A DNA stretch of 64,000 nt from Fodinibius roseus (GTDB lineage: Bacteria; Bacteroidota; Rhodothermia; Balneolales; Balneolaceae): the NCBI RefSeq assembly GCF_900129315.1, contig NZ_FQUS01000020.1, positions 30,730-94,729 on the forward strand, given 5' to 3'. Each line of letters opens with the position of its first letter. Within the stretch, counting starts at the first letter, position 1. A program made the position numbers and the translations under genes. Shown here one piece after another: positions 26,922 through 36,275 of this stretch. The notes under the pieces were generated by a model. The model saw nothing but the letters and a program-made list of their open reading frames with translations, searched no databases and was not told where the DNA came from.

Positions 26922-27499
26922 AACTTTTTGTCGTTTACCTGCTTCGTCTTGTATTCGTCGCACCGGTCTCTCAACTTCTTCAAGGCCGCCACGATATGAT
27001 TATTTACCGTACTTGATGATACGTCCATCACTTCGGCAATTTCATCATGATCCAATCCTTCGAACCTGCTGAGTTCAAAGGCCTCGCGCTGACGCTTTGG
27101 CAACTTTTCAATCCATATTTTCAACAAATTAACCAGCTGTTCTTTTTCGTTTTGTTGCTTGCGCCTGTCTTCATCCGCTGCCTCTAAAGGTATATCTTCC
27201 AGCAGTCCGACCGTCTCATTGGAATGGTTGCGTATATGATTCAACGATTTATTCCGTACAATCCTGTACAGATAAGCCTGTATGGATCGATCGGGATCCA
27301 GTTGTTTGCGTTTTTCCCAAAGCGCTATAAACGCATCCTGCACAATGTCACGGGCAACGGCTTTATTGCGGTTGTATTTACTTGCAAAATGGATAAGGCG
27401 GGGGTACAAGGACCGGAAGAGGCTGTTAAAAGCCTTCCGGTCCGACGCTGTGATCTTCTCACCCCACATACGTATTTGCTTTGTCGACGGCTTATCCAT
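26918..27499 (-). CDS. ECF RNA polymerase sigma factor
   Basis: This 193-residue sigma-70 family factor has region 2 (AFNSLFRSLYPRLIHFA, then VARDIVQDAFIALWEKR), a linker, and region 4 with a helix-turn-helix (LPKRQREAFELSRFEGLDHD, then EIAEVMDVSSSTVNNHI). It belongs to the Bacteroidota FecI-like group and is translationally coupled to the anti-sigma gene. It most likely drives the receptor operon. The promoter region to its right contains no recognised element. Confidence 0.93.
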   Translation of the reverse strand: MDKPSTKQIRMWGEKITASDRKAFNSLFRSLYPRLIHFASKYNRNKAVARDIVQDAFIALWEKRKQLDPDRSIQAYLYRIVRNKSLNHIRNHSNETVGLLEDIPLEAADEDRRKQQNEKEQLVNLLKIWIEKLPKRQREAFELSRFEGLDHDEIAEVMDVSSSTVNNHIVAALKKLRDRCDEYKTKQVNDKKL

Positions 27500-27614
27500 G
27501 TGTTCTACTGGTTATACACACCTGTCGGATAGTATAACTATTGTACGGCAAAATTTTTTTATGATAGGAATAAAAAAGAGATGATAACCGCCGGGGATAC
27601 CTCCTGTGCTGGAA

Positions 27615-27653
27615 CAGATGGAGATCGTTCGACTTCCTGCCGGGGATCCATGT
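27615..27653 (-). pseudogene. Remnant of a nucleoside hydrolase 3' end
   Basis: A short segment reads TWIPGRKSNDLHL on the minus strand and aligns base for base, with few mismatches, to 29043-29081 inside the intact nucleoside hydrolase gene, which reads TWVPGRKSNHAHL. No complete gene surrounds it. It lies just after the stop codon of the divergent paralogue at 27733. The simplest explanation is a leftover from a tandem duplication or recombination among the hydrolase genes. Confidence 0.6.
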
Positions 27654-27732
27654 ATGGCCGCCCCGTCCCCCCTCTGCATGAGCCGCATTTTTTGATCCGG
27701 CCGGGAATTCCTTAACCCGTGAGAGCCATGCG

Positions 27733-28833
27733 TTAATTACTCTCACTTTCTATTACCGGGTCGTCCATGGTGTTAAAAAAATCATTCATAATCCCGTAAA
27801 TATGGAAGTTTTCCCAGAGGGTAATGGTTCGCTTGTTATCGGGACGTTTCACCCACTCATTGTCTATCAATACGGGCGCCGGTATTTCTTTTGAATCAGC
27901 CCAGTCCGGATGCTTGACTATGGCAACGGCGGCCATGTCGAACAACGGTCTCGAAGGGGGATCTCCCCCCATAGTATAATTCTCAAATAAGCTGACCGAA
28001 TAATCCCCAAAGTTATCAAACAGGCCTCCATGCCGCCCTTCCACCGGTTCCTCAATATGGGGGCCTTTACCCGGCATCCTGTGAATTATCTGATCCTTGG
28101 TAACCCTGACAGCCGAAGTTCCGGAGGATTTTCCATAGCGGACGGTAACCATTTCAAAGGGAATATCCGAATTCAACAGGTAATTCAAGGCGGTGGTATC
28201 GGCATTCTGGTTGTGTTCGCCGGGTTCAGGGTAATTGGACCCAAGCCAGACAAGCCGGGCATTGGATGCAACAGCTGGTTCCTTCTTCAAGGCCAATGCG
28301 ATATTGGTAAGCTTCCCCACGGCCAAAAGAATAAGTTCATGTTCTTTTTCCGCCAACGCTTCCTCGATGATAAAGTTCACCGCTGAAGCACCGTCAAAGT
28401 CAGAATTATTCACTTGGTCCTGTATCTCGCCAAATGTTCCGTTTGCTCCCTTCTTAAGCGGTACCTTCTGGAATGATTTACAGAGCTTTAAAATACGTTC
28501 CGCCTCGACGTAGTCTAATGCGACATCCGGTTCTTTGGTTGAATTGACCGTGATGCCTTCAACGGTAAATAAGTCTGCATTGAACAAAAGGTAAGCCAGG
28601 GCGTGCTGATCATCGATTTCATTATTGGTATCGGTATCGAATAATACGCGGTGTTTTTGTTCCATCTGATCGTTATCCCCATATAGTTGATTGTTGTTGG
28701 CGTTGGAGCTACAGCCGTACAGTGAAAAAAGGAGGAGCGTACATGCCATCCAGCTTTCCCATCCCCCCTTCCCTCCCCATGTACGGATTATGCCGCCGAC
28801 ACGGGGATCATTCTTTTCCAGGTTCATAAGCAA
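27733..28833 (-). CDS. Nucleoside hydrolase-like lipoprotein
   Basis: Inosine/uridine-preferring nucleoside hydrolases split ribonucleosides into base and ribose at a calcium site formed by an N-terminal Asp cluster. The 366-residue protein has a lipoprotein signal (MACTLLLFSLYGC lipobox) and the clade-specific metal motif LFDTDTNNEIDDQHALAYLL, a variant of the usual DTDxGxDD. GKLTNIALAL and a downstream Asp-containing region follow. It is thus likely anchored in a membrane facing the periplasm or surface. A sister gene lies upstream in the same orientation (28965-29942). The N-terminus may be over-extended; an internal start nearer the signal peptide is possible. Confidence 0.8.
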   Translation of the reverse strand: MLMNLEKNDPRVGGIIRTWGGKGGWESWMACTLLLFSLYGCSSNANNNQLYGDNDQMEQKHRVLFDTDTNNEIDDQHALAYLLFNADLFTVEGITVNSTKEPDVALDYVEAERILKLCKSFQKVPLKKGANGTFGEIQDQVNNSDFDGASAVNFIIEEALAEKEHELILLAVGKLTNIALALKKEPAVASNARLVWLGSNYPEPGEHNQNADTTALNYLLNSDIPFEMVTVRYGKSSGTSAVRVTKDQIIHRMPGKGPHIEEPVEGRHGGLFDNFGDYSVSLFENYTMGGDPPSRPLFDMAAVAIVKHPDWADSKEIPAPVLIDNEWVKRPDNKRTITLWENFHIYGIMNDFFNTMDDPVIESESN

Positions 28834-28964
28834 CTGTTTTCATCTTTATCAATTTTATCCCAATCGATTCAATATAATGAGTCCTAATCCTAAAATGAAA
28901 AACAGAAACATGGGACCAATTAGCTTATTGATGCCCACCCTGGTTTTAATTGTTGTTTCCAGCT

Positions 28965-29942
28965 CTAAAACTTACTGCTGTATATCCCCGTCATTAGCGC
29001 ATCAATAATTTTAGCTATTTCATCCGGGTCCATTTTTTCCACCAAATGGGCATGGTTCGACTTCCTGCCGGGAACCCATGTATTGCTGCCGTCTTCGTTT
29101 ACCTTTACATATCCTTCCCTGTTCACCTCCCAATACTCGTTTTTAAAGGGAGAAACAGCATACAAAACGGCGGACTGATCCCAACTTTGTCTTCCCTCGA
29201 AGTTATTAAAAAGCTGGTAGGCCCTCCACACCGGACTTTCATCGGAAAGCATTTTTTCCAAAAAATCAGCCCCCGTTATAATTTCATTTCCAATCTCATA
29301 TCCTGAAAATATGACGTCCACAGGCCATTGTTCAACTGCTTTCTTAGTTGATGCCGGATCCGGCCGGTAAAAGTTGGCCTCCTTTCCTTCGGGAAATTCA
29401 CCGCCCATTGCAGACCAGAATTTTACTTTCCGTTTGATTAGCGCAGTACCCGACAGGTCACTGTATTCACCAGGTTCGGATTCGATCAGATTTCTCAAGT
29501 TCGACAAATGTCCTATGGTAATAATAACTACGCTTGAATCGGCCTGGGAGGACAGGAGTTTCCGGTATAACCGGGTGGCGTCTTCGGCCTTCTCATACGA
29601 TGGAAGGCTGTGCTCATACTCTTCACTTATTTTCTTTGTATACTTTGAAAATTCCCTGAGCTCGATACCTTTTTGTACACCGATTGGAATGTCAGGTCGA
29701 TCGAAATAATGATTTATCGCGTCGGCACAGAGAGGAGCATGCCGCTCGCCGCTCGTAACAATGATCCCTAAAATATCTACTGCACCGTGATCAGCCAGCG
29801 TATGAAGCATAGCCAGGGCTCCTACATCATCCACGTCGGAATCGATATCGGTATCGAGTATGACTTTAAGCGGTTGAGCGTACCCGGACATAGCCCAGAG
29901 GACAGTGATCGAAGTCAGCAGTATCTTTGTGATTATTTTCAT
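28965..29942 (-). CDS. Secreted nucleoside hydrolase-like protein
   Basis: This 325-residue protein has a cleavable signal peptide (ILLTSITVLWAMSGYAQ) and the calcium-binding motif ILDTDIDSDVDDVGALAML. The VIITIGHLSNLRNLIE, WSAMGGEFPEG and FSGYEIGNEI segments are typical of the family. It probably degrades nucleosides or related N-ribosyl compounds in the periplasm. It forms a pair with the lipoprotein paralogue 131 bases downstream, and its own C-terminal sequence is partly duplicated as a remnant at 27615-27653. Confidence 0.85.
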   Translation of the reverse strand: MKIITKILLTSITVLWAMSGYAQPLKVILDTDIDSDVDDVGALAMLHTLADHGAVDILGIIVTSGERHAPLCADAINHYFDRPDIPIGVQKGIELREFSKYTKKISEEYEHSLPSYEKAEDATRLYRKLLSSQADSSVVIITIGHLSNLRNLIESEPGEYSDLSGTALIKRKVKFWSAMGGEFPEGKEANFYRPDPASTKKAVEQWPVDVIFSGYEIGNEIITGADFLEKMLSDESPVWRAYQLFNNFEGRQSWDQSAVLYAVSPFKNEYWEVNREGYVKVNEDGSNTWVPGRKSNHAHLVEKMDPDEIAKIIDALMTGIYSSKF

Positions 29943-30160
29943 TGTTTCTGATGGTATCGATTAGATCGATTATGGGCAACAGGGAATTTTGTTCAAGATC
30001 AAAGCTGAGTGATTTCAAAAACCGGAGTTTATTAGCGAACGTGAGGATTAAGGGTTTAACCCTGCTCCCTGTACGGTACTCTTTACTCTTTGCCGCGGCC
30101 TGAATATTCGACACGAGTGAGCGGCTCGTTCTTTGGCGGACAGGCTGCACTTCCCAGCCG
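29943..30160. other. Spacer between the nucleoside hydrolases and the caspase-fold lipoprotein
   Basis: Around 220 bases without a recognised gene. It must hold the promoter of the hydrolase pair. No terminator hairpin with a T-run was seen. Confidence 0.3.
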
Positions 30161-31387
30161 TCAGTTCATCGGATTCACACACCCCCAGCCCGAGTGGCTT
30201 TTGCGGGCGGCTTGCGGTCCGAACGCCGGCGGCTGAAACCATACGCTTATGCCATCGCTGCGGATCAGTGGCGCCGGTAGTAACTCTGCACAATCTATGT
30301 TCTCCGTTCCTCTTGCCGCTCCGGGACCCGTTTCCGTGTTTTCGGTGTCCATTTCCTTCCCGGTTCCCGGTCCTGTCAGCGTTTCCGTGTTTTCCGTATT
30401 CACCGCACCCGTATCTGCTGCCGGGAGACCAGCCGGCATCACGTGCTCGTTACGCGATGTCCGTTCGGTAATACGGAGGCTAAGATCCGCTGCATACTTT
30501 CCCGCGATATCGGTATCATAAAGAGATAATGTAACGCCTGTCTGGATAAATTTACTCATTCTTCCCAGCGTCTGGTCCGCTATTTTAGCGGCGAGATCCG
30601 CTGTGCCGATCGAAGCACGGCTTTCGAGAAGCAACAAAGCATCCGAATCGATGTGAGAGAGATGAAGATTTTGGGGCGAGGCTAACACATAATCAGCCGT
30701 ATCTTTCAGGCGATGAAGCATATCCGGCGTACCGTTGTTACAGGTGGACAAGACGAGCAGATCGAGCGGGGATGAACCGGAAGTATTAAACTGAGCAATT
30801 CCGTCGGTGAACGCGGAACTGCCGAAATCGACCTCCGGCCTGGACCGGTGATATCCTGTTTGGGCCAGCATGGGGATTTCATGTCCGTAGTACAGCAGGA
30901 TCCGATTTGGACGGGAATTCGAGCCGTCGGGAGAACGGAGGGTTTCGTACAGGGTGGCTTCGGTGTCAAATGCAGCAGCCCTTTCTCCTTCCCCCTCCCC
31001 CTCTTTTCCGGGAGCGGGCGAATAGGCCCTCCGGCTGACCAGCTCCCCGTTTCGATAGTGATACATACGGCGATCCTTCTTCGGGAAAAGCCCCAGCACC
31101 TTTTGCTCGGGACGCTGGTGGAAAATAAAGACCTCGCCGTTCTCAGCTTTTTCAGCCACAGATTGCGCCTCCTTCAGTACTTCTTCATCGGCCTGAAGCG
31201 GCTGCCCCTCCTCGCTATGATAAAGATAATCGGCATCGCCGTGTAACAGGTAAATAAGGGTATAATCAATACCAGCGGCGGACGAACCGGGGGGTGCGGG
31301 ACGGACGGCTTTTTTCTGCACGACACACCCGAGCAGCATCACCGATAAAAGGCCTGTAATAAAAAGATAAGATCTGATGATCATCAA
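30161..31387 (-). CDS. Lipoprotein with a caspase/clostripain-like domain
   Basis: This 408-residue lipoprotein (lipobox around VMLLGCVV) has a middle domain suggestive of the CD clan of cysteine peptidases (clostripain C11, caspase-like). A hydrophobic strand ending in YYGHEIP offers a His, and a second strand LDLLVLSTCNNGTPDML offers a Cys, with the spacing expected of a catalytic His/Cys pair. The last 90 residues are low-complexity with an imperfect Asn/Thr/Glu repeat (NTENTET) and probably disordered. It is transcribed 15 bases after the small tail-anchored protein and probably in one operon. Proteolytic activity is inference. Confidence 0.5.
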   Translation of the reverse strand: MMIIRSYLFITGLLSVMLLGCVVQKKAVRPAPPGSSAAGIDYTLIYLLHGDADYLYHSEEGQPLQADEEVLKEAQSVAEKAENGEVFIFHQRPEQKVLGLFPKKDRRMYHYRNGELVSRRAYSPAPGKEGEGEGERAAAFDTEATLYETLRSPDGSNSRPNRILLYYGHEIPMLAQTGYHRSRPEVDFGSSAFTDGIAQFNTSGSSPLDLLVLSTCNNGTPDMLHRLKDTADYVLASPQNLHLSHIDSDALLLLESRASIGTADLAAKIADQTLGRMSKFIQTGVTLSLYDTDIAGKYAADLSLRITERTSRNEHVMPAGLPAADTGAVNTENTETLTGPGTGKEMDTENTETGPGAARGTENIDCAELLPAPLIRSDGISVWFQPPAFGPQAARKSHSGWGCVNPMN

Positions 31388-31402
31388 ATTGAATAGGTCG
31401 CA

Positions 31403-31843
31403 TTATATCAAAAGAAGGATAATAATGATAAGCAACAGGGTGGTTACGCTGATAGTAATGGTGTTGGCTTGTTCCATATCCTGCTGAACATAATTCGCAA
31501 AACTGTCCAATTGCCGGTCAGCTACCCTTTTAAAGCCTTTATCACCGTTCAGTTCCTGTTGTTTTTCCAGAATACTCGTTTTTAATAAAGCGATCCCTTC
31601 TTTATCCTTTTCAGGTATTCTGCTCATCGATTCGACCCGGTCAAAGGCCTCAATCATCTTATCAAACGACTTATTGAGAATAGCCCGTTTCTGTCCAGGT
31701 TCCTCGGCCGTCTCAACCTTTTGGACCATGTTATTAATATAGGTCTTAATCTTTTTGTTTGCATGGTCACTCTGCGCATAACTCACTGCGGAAGTAGCCA
31801 GAATAAAAGCGACAGAAAGAATAATCGTATTGAATGTTTTCAT
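31403..31843 (-). CDS. Small secreted protein with a C-terminal membrane anchor
   Basis: I do not recognise a family. The 146-residue product has a signal peptide (IILSVAFILATSAVSYAQ), a helical charged body (two coiled-coil-like stretches) and a C-terminal hydrophobic segment of about 20 residues (ITISVTTLLLIIIILLLI) that runs to the last residue. That would anchor it with the body in the periplasm. It is the first gene of a pair with the caspase-fold lipoprotein, which suggests that the two proteins act together at the envelope. Confidence 0.6.
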   Translation of the reverse strand: MKTFNTIILSVAFILATSAVSYAQSDHANKKIKTYINNMVQKVETAEEPGQKRAILNKSFDKMIEAFDRVESMSRIPEKDKEGIALLKTSILEKQQELNGDKGFKRVADRQLDSFANYVQQDMEQANTITISVTTLLLIIIILLLI

Positions 31844-32141
31844 AAAAGTTTCTTTGGTTGACGTTTATATGATCCTATGTAACAAAAAAAAAGCATTAAA
31901 TAAAAATGGTTTCCCGCCCCTGCTAACAGATCGAAATAGCCTCCGGGCATCGTTACATTCGATAGCCTCATCCAAACGGCAAAGGTCGGTTAAACCATCT
32001 GACACCTTGTAGTTTTATAGACAAATATGTATATAACGTCCCTTGTTTCGGGCCCGGTTTCCGGGCGTCTCGTCGCCGGTTACTACGGACTATCCGCGGA
32101 CATTTTTTTACCACATAGTTATTAATCCAACCTGATCTCTT

Positions 32142-33290
32142 ATGTTTCAACGCCTCTTTTCCCTCCTTTTTGTCGGACTGTTTATGATGACGGCCTCGGT
32201 TCTTGGCCAGCACAGCCACGCTCACCCTCATTCGCATCAGCACCAGCTGCGGGAGGTGGACTTCCCGGATATTCCCGGCTATCAAACCCTGTCGACCGAC
32301 CTGCATATCCATACCGTCTTTTCCGACGGCAGTGTCTGGCCCGACATACGCGTCGAGGAGGCCTTGAAAGACAACCTTGATGCGATCGCCATGACCGATC
32401 ATCTCGAGTACCAGCCGCACGAGGAGGATATCCCTCATCCCGATCGCAACCGCTCCTACGAAATTGCTTCCGGGGAGGCGGAAGAGGAGGAGCTGATCAT
32501 CATCAACGGCTCGGAGATCACGCGGTCTATGCCACCGGGACATTCCAACGCCATTTTCCTGGAAGATGCCAATGCACTGCTTGTGGACGATGCGCGCGCG
32601 GCATTCAGGGAAGCCAGGAATCAGGGAGCTTTTACATTCTGGAATCATCCCTACTGGCTGCGTCAGGCCGAAGACGGCATACCCCCGCTTTCTGAGATGC
32701 ACAAAGAGCTGATTGAGGGAGAGATGCTGCACGGTATCGAGGTGGTCAATATGAGCCGCTATTCCAAACAGGCCCTGCAGATCGCCCTGGACTACGACCT
32801 GACAATTATGGGGACCTCCGACGTGCATGGTCTGATCGACTGGGATTATGAGACCCAGCACGGCGCTCACCGGCCGGTGACGCTTGTTTTTGCCGAAGAA
32901 CATTCGAAAGAGGGCCTGAAAGAAGCGCTGTTTGACGGACGAACGGTCGTATGGAAAGACGACCTGTTAATCGGGAAGGAGGAGTACCTGGTCCCGCTCA
33001 TCAACGAATCCCTGACGGTGGCGGGCAGCTCGTATATCAGCGACACGTCCGTGCTGGAACTGAATATAGAAAATGTCACCGGTCAAAAATTTATCCTGGA
33101 AAACCTCAGCGGCTATTCTTTTCACCGGAACTCGGATGTCATTACCATTGAGCCCTATCACACGCTCACCCTGGAAGTGAGAACCAGGCAGCGACTGGAG
33201 GAGGTTGCACTACCCCTGCGGGTACTGAATGCGGTTACGGCCCCCGACAAACATCCCGAAATTACGATCACCGCATCATCTATTCTATAG
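32142..33290 (+). CDS. PHP-domain phosphodiesterase/phosphatase, secreted
   Basis: This 382-residue protein has a signal peptide (LFSLLFVGLFMMTASVLGQ) followed by a His-rich segment (HSHAHPHSHQHQ) that may bind metal. The PHP catalytic domain has the motifs DLHIHTVFSDG, MTDHLEY, FWNHPYW and GTSDVHG, which supply the metal ligands. Such secreted PHP proteins are usually phosphodiesterases. The C-terminal 100 residues form a beta-rich domain. It is transcribed alone. Confidence 0.85.
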   Translation: MFQRLFSLLFVGLFMMTASVLGQHSHAHPHSHQHQLREVDFPDIPGYQTLSTDLHIHTVFSDGSVWPDIRVEEALKDNLDAIAMTDHLEYQPHEEDIPHPDRNRSYEIASGEAEEEELIIINGSEITRSMPPGHSNAIFLEDANALLVDDARAAFREARNQGAFTFWNHPYWLRQAEDGIPPLSEMHKELIEGEMLHGIEVVNMSRYSKQALQIALDYDLTIMGTSDVHGLIDWDYETQHGAHRPVTLVFAEEHSKEGLKEALFDGRTVVWKDDLLIGKEEYLVPLINESLTVAGSSYISDTSVLELNIENVTGQKFILENLSGYSFHRNSDVITIEPYHTLTLEVRTRQRLEEVALPLRVLNAVTAPDKHPEITITASSIL

Positions 33291-33415
33291 TACGGGTCTT
33301 GTCTTAATATAGAAATCGAAGATCAATAGTCGAAAGTTTTGGGGCCGGGGACCCAAACAGGTCCGGCTCGGTACTCATGCCAACACGTGATACGTATTCA
33401 AATAATTCATTTGAG

Positions 33416-33763
33416 TCACCAGCGCCTGTACACCTGAGTGATATGCCTGCAAACGGCCCGGGCCCCCGGATATCCAGCGTATTTCCAGCGGTAGCGAGAC
33501 AATACCCGGACTTCCACGCTTTGGGTCGCTCCGACGGAGTTCGAGTAATAGAGGATGTTGTAGCCACCGAGTGAAATGCCGATCAAATCCTGGATAATCC
33601 AGTTTTGCTGAAAATATTCGGGCGTTTCCACGACGTAGAACTGGTCATAATACTCCACCACCATCGCGTAGTTGCCGTTGCCCATGCACCGATCCCTGAC
33701 CTCATATTCCTGGGCTTGTAACGCAGAGGGAAGCAGTATCAATATGAATAATGCCCATTTCAT
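33416..33763 (-). CDS. Small secreted protein, function unknown
   Basis: This 115-residue product has a short signal peptide (ALFILILLPSALQAQ) and a mature part rich in Tyr, Val and Gly with paired cysteines (near residues 26 and 108) that could form a disulfide. Family not recognised. It is convergent with the PHP gene. Moderate confidence only. Confidence 0.4.
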   Translation of the reverse strand: MKWALFILILLPSALQAQEYEVRDRCMGNGNYAMVVEYYDQFYVVETPEYFQQNWIIQDLIGISLGGYNILYYSNSVGATQSVEVRVLSRYRWKYAGYPGARAVCRHITQVYRRW

Positions 33764-34277
33764 AACCCATCTGGCTTTGTGTTGTGGGTTATTATAATTA
33801 TAAGAAAATCAAAGCTTTAAATCATCTTTTTGATGATCATTTTTTGATATATTTTTTTGGAAACGTTACGTTGGATCATTACGATAAGATCGGCTGCCTG
33901 TTTCAGGATAAAGCATCGGATTTCGCTGGCACTCCTATTCCTCCCCCTGACCCGTTTCACCGGCTGAACCCGTTCCAGACTTCATAGAATCAATTAATGT
34001 ATGTCCTATGTCGGGATCCAAAATCTTCCTTTATTGATGATTATGTCTGTATCCGTTGTACGGTTAACCGGCCTGGCAGCGTGCCAACGGGCGTTTGCTA
34101 TTTCTGCATCTGTATCTAAATGTTATTTTCAGGTCTGGGGTTATAAAAAACTGATTGGAATCCAACCGTACAACGAAATAATTGTATGCATTTTTATTGC
34201 ATGAACAGATGCAGATATAGATGTAGATACAACTGTATATTAATCATTTGACCTGAACGAAACCGGGAGAATCGCCC
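33764..34277. other. Intergenic region with interleaved inverted repeats
   Basis: About 510 bases upstream of the CaCA exchanger gene. A 12-base perfect inverted repeat (34054-34065 and 34164-34175) and an 11-base one (34103-34113 and 34205-34215) interleave. An 8-base pair (34111-34118 and 34224-34231) uses some of the same bases. They could fold into alternative structures in a leader transcript. No riboswitch class recognised. Confidence 0.4.
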
Positions 34278-35309
34278 ATGATACTTTCACTGCTGTTGTG
34301 GACGGCCGTGGCCTTCGTTGCCACGGCCATTATTTGGAAAGGAAGCGACTGGCTGGAGCACGCCAGCGAAGGGTTGTCCATTTATTATGAACTGCCCGAT
34401 ATCGTACAGGGCGCGCTGGTCGTGGCGGTGGGATCCAGTTTTCCCGAACTGGCCACCGTGGTGATTTCAAGCCTGGTTCACGGGGAGTTTGAACTCGGGG
34501 TCTCGGCCATCGTCGGGTCGGCCATCTTCAATATCCTGATTATTCCGGCCGCAGCGGGACTGGTCACGAAAGATCCGCTGGAATCGAACCGCGACCTGGT
34601 CTACAAAGAGGCCCAGTTTTATATTATCTCGGTAGCCGTGCTCATTATCACCTTTTCGTTTGCGGCTATTTTCAATCCCGTTTCGGCGGACGCCGGTATC
34701 ATTCTTGGCGAAATGGACCGAACGCTGGCCCTGCTGCCCCTCCTGCTTTACGGCTTCTACATCTTCATCCAGTACCAGGATACGATGGACTTTGAATCCG
34801 ACATGGAGCCGAATGGCATCAATCCGCTGAAACAGTGGGGGATGCTTGCCGCAAGCCTGGTCGTTATCCTTATCGGGGTAGAGCTGCTGGTCCGTGCTGC
34901 CATTGAGTTTGGGGATCTTCTGGGCACGCCTTCCTTTCTCTGGGGCATATCGGTCGTAGCCGCCGGAACCAGCATTCCCGACGCTTTTGTCAGTATTCGC
35001 AAGGCTCAGAAAGGAGATGCGGTCACTTCGCTGGCCAACGTGCTGGGCAGCAATATTTTTGACCTGCTGGTCTGTATACCCGTAGGCATACTGATTGTAG
35101 GAGCAACTGTCATCAACTTTACGGTGGCTGCCCCGCTGATGGGTGCGCTTACCCTGGCAACGTTGATGCTGTTTAGTTTCATGCGCACCAATATGATCCT
35201 CGGACGCAAAGAGTCGATGGCATTGATTGCTCTGTACCTGTTGTTTCTGCTGTGGATGGGACTGGAGAATTTCGGGGTGATCGATTCCATCCCCTCCCTG
35301 CCGGGGTAG
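34278..35309 (+). CDS. Sodium/calcium exchanger family membrane protein (CaCA, YrbG-like)
   Basis: This inner-membrane cation antiporter (usually Ca2+ for Na+ or H+) has 343 residues. It has about ten predicted hydrophobic helices and the two alpha-repeats of the family: GSSFPELATVVISSLVHGEF in the first half and GTSIPDAFVSIRKAQKGD followed by VLGSNIFD in the second. It is transcribed alone after a spacer with strong inverted repeats. Confidence 0.9.
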   Translation: MILSLLLWTAVAFVATAIIWKGSDWLEHASEGLSIYYELPDIVQGALVVAVGSSFPELATVVISSLVHGEFELGVSAIVGSAIFNILIIPAAAGLVTKDPLESNRDLVYKEAQFYIISVAVLIITFSFAAIFNPVSADAGIILGEMDRTLALLPLLLYGFYIFIQYQDTMDFESDMEPNGINPLKQWGMLAASLVVILIGVELLVRAAIEFGDLLGTPSFLWGISVVAAGTSIPDAFVSIRKAQKGDAVTSLANVLGSNIFDLLVCIPVGILIVGATVINFTVAAPLMGALTLATLMLFSFMRTNMILGRKESMALIALYLLFLLWMGLENFGVIDSIPSLPG

Positions 35310-35604
35310 GCAGGGCTGGTTCCGGATAGCTGGAACAGCCGCTATTTTCCTGTGAATCTGTCCGAAATCCGAAGCTGGCCAACTGGCCGGGCGTGTAGTT
35401 CAGAATTGAGATTATACACTTTACGGACCCAATTTTAACCACTGCGCGTCCACGCTATTCTACCAACTATAGGAGTCACTGATGAAGGAGATTCATTGTA
35501 ATATATGGATGGGAAAGTACCATGTTAATTCCTGAACTTATCTAAACAGGAGGAGATCATGCTCTTGGATGATTCAATAAATTCTTTTGAGGTTGCTTAA
35601 TACA

Positions 35605-36252
35605 TTAGACCCGTTTTTTTAGTTTTATCCAAATTCCTATGAGCTGGAATACCAATACCACCAGAAACATTGGCAGGTATAGATATATAATCAGATCTTC
35701 CTTGTCAGCGTTTAATCTATAAAATATTGAATGTGCAACCACCAAAAGAAACATCGGGTAAGTGAATCGCTGCAAATTTTTCCATTTCACAGCTTTTAAT
35801 TTGCCTAAAAAGTAATCATTTGAAATAGTGAGTAGTAAAAAAAGTATAAGCACTCCAAACAATCCCGTGTAATTTGCCAGCCCAAAATTGCCAAGGCGGA
35901 TTGCAAATCCTCCGCCGGCTTCTTCTACAAAATAAAGCCAGGGCCGGCCTGTGAAGTGCATAAACAATCCAACACTCGAATGAATCACCCCAAATGTCCC
36001 CCCCACAATACCAATATCCCTCCGAATATAAGTTGATATTGGGTTTCTGTGTTTCAATATCAAATTTGCAGGTCCTAAAAGCAGGGAAACAGCCAGAAAA
36101 AAAATGCTGAGATATCCTGAAGTATAGGTAACAAACGGAATGGCAGGCAAAGGCGGTTTCCAAAGCACGTAGAAGGTAAGACAGAAAATCATGCTCGCCA
36201 CGAGCATGGGGATATAATGGACTCTAAACCTTTTTAAAATGCTGCTCTTCAT
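35605..36252 (-). CDS. Ferric-reductase-like transmembrane protein
   Basis: This 215-residue protein has six predicted membrane helices. Histidines typical of a b-heme-coordinating ferric reductase domain occur in FGVIHSSVGLFMHF and LVVAHSIFYRL. Related proteins include MsrQ and other heme-bearing membrane subunits. No reductase partner (FAD/NAD domain or MsrP) is adjacent, so its electron donor is unknown. Confidence 0.75.
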   Translation of the reverse strand: MKSSILKRFRVHYIPMLVASMIFCLTFYVLWKPPLPAIPFVTYTSGYLSIFFLAVSLLLGPANLILKHRNPISTYIRRDIGIVGGTFGVIHSSVGLFMHFTGRPWLYFVEEAGGGFAIRLGNFGLANYTGLFGVLILFLLLTISNDYFLGKLKAVKWKNLQRFTYPMFLLVVAHSIFYRLNADKEDLIIYLYLPMFLVVLVFQLIGIWIKLKKRV

Positions 36253-36275
36253 ATTTTATGGTTCCAAAATAACGT

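Noticed and set aside
30048..30293. Minus-strand frame overlapping the end of the caspase-fold lipoprotein gene
   Set aside because: It overlaps a better-supported gene and lacks a ribosome binding site.
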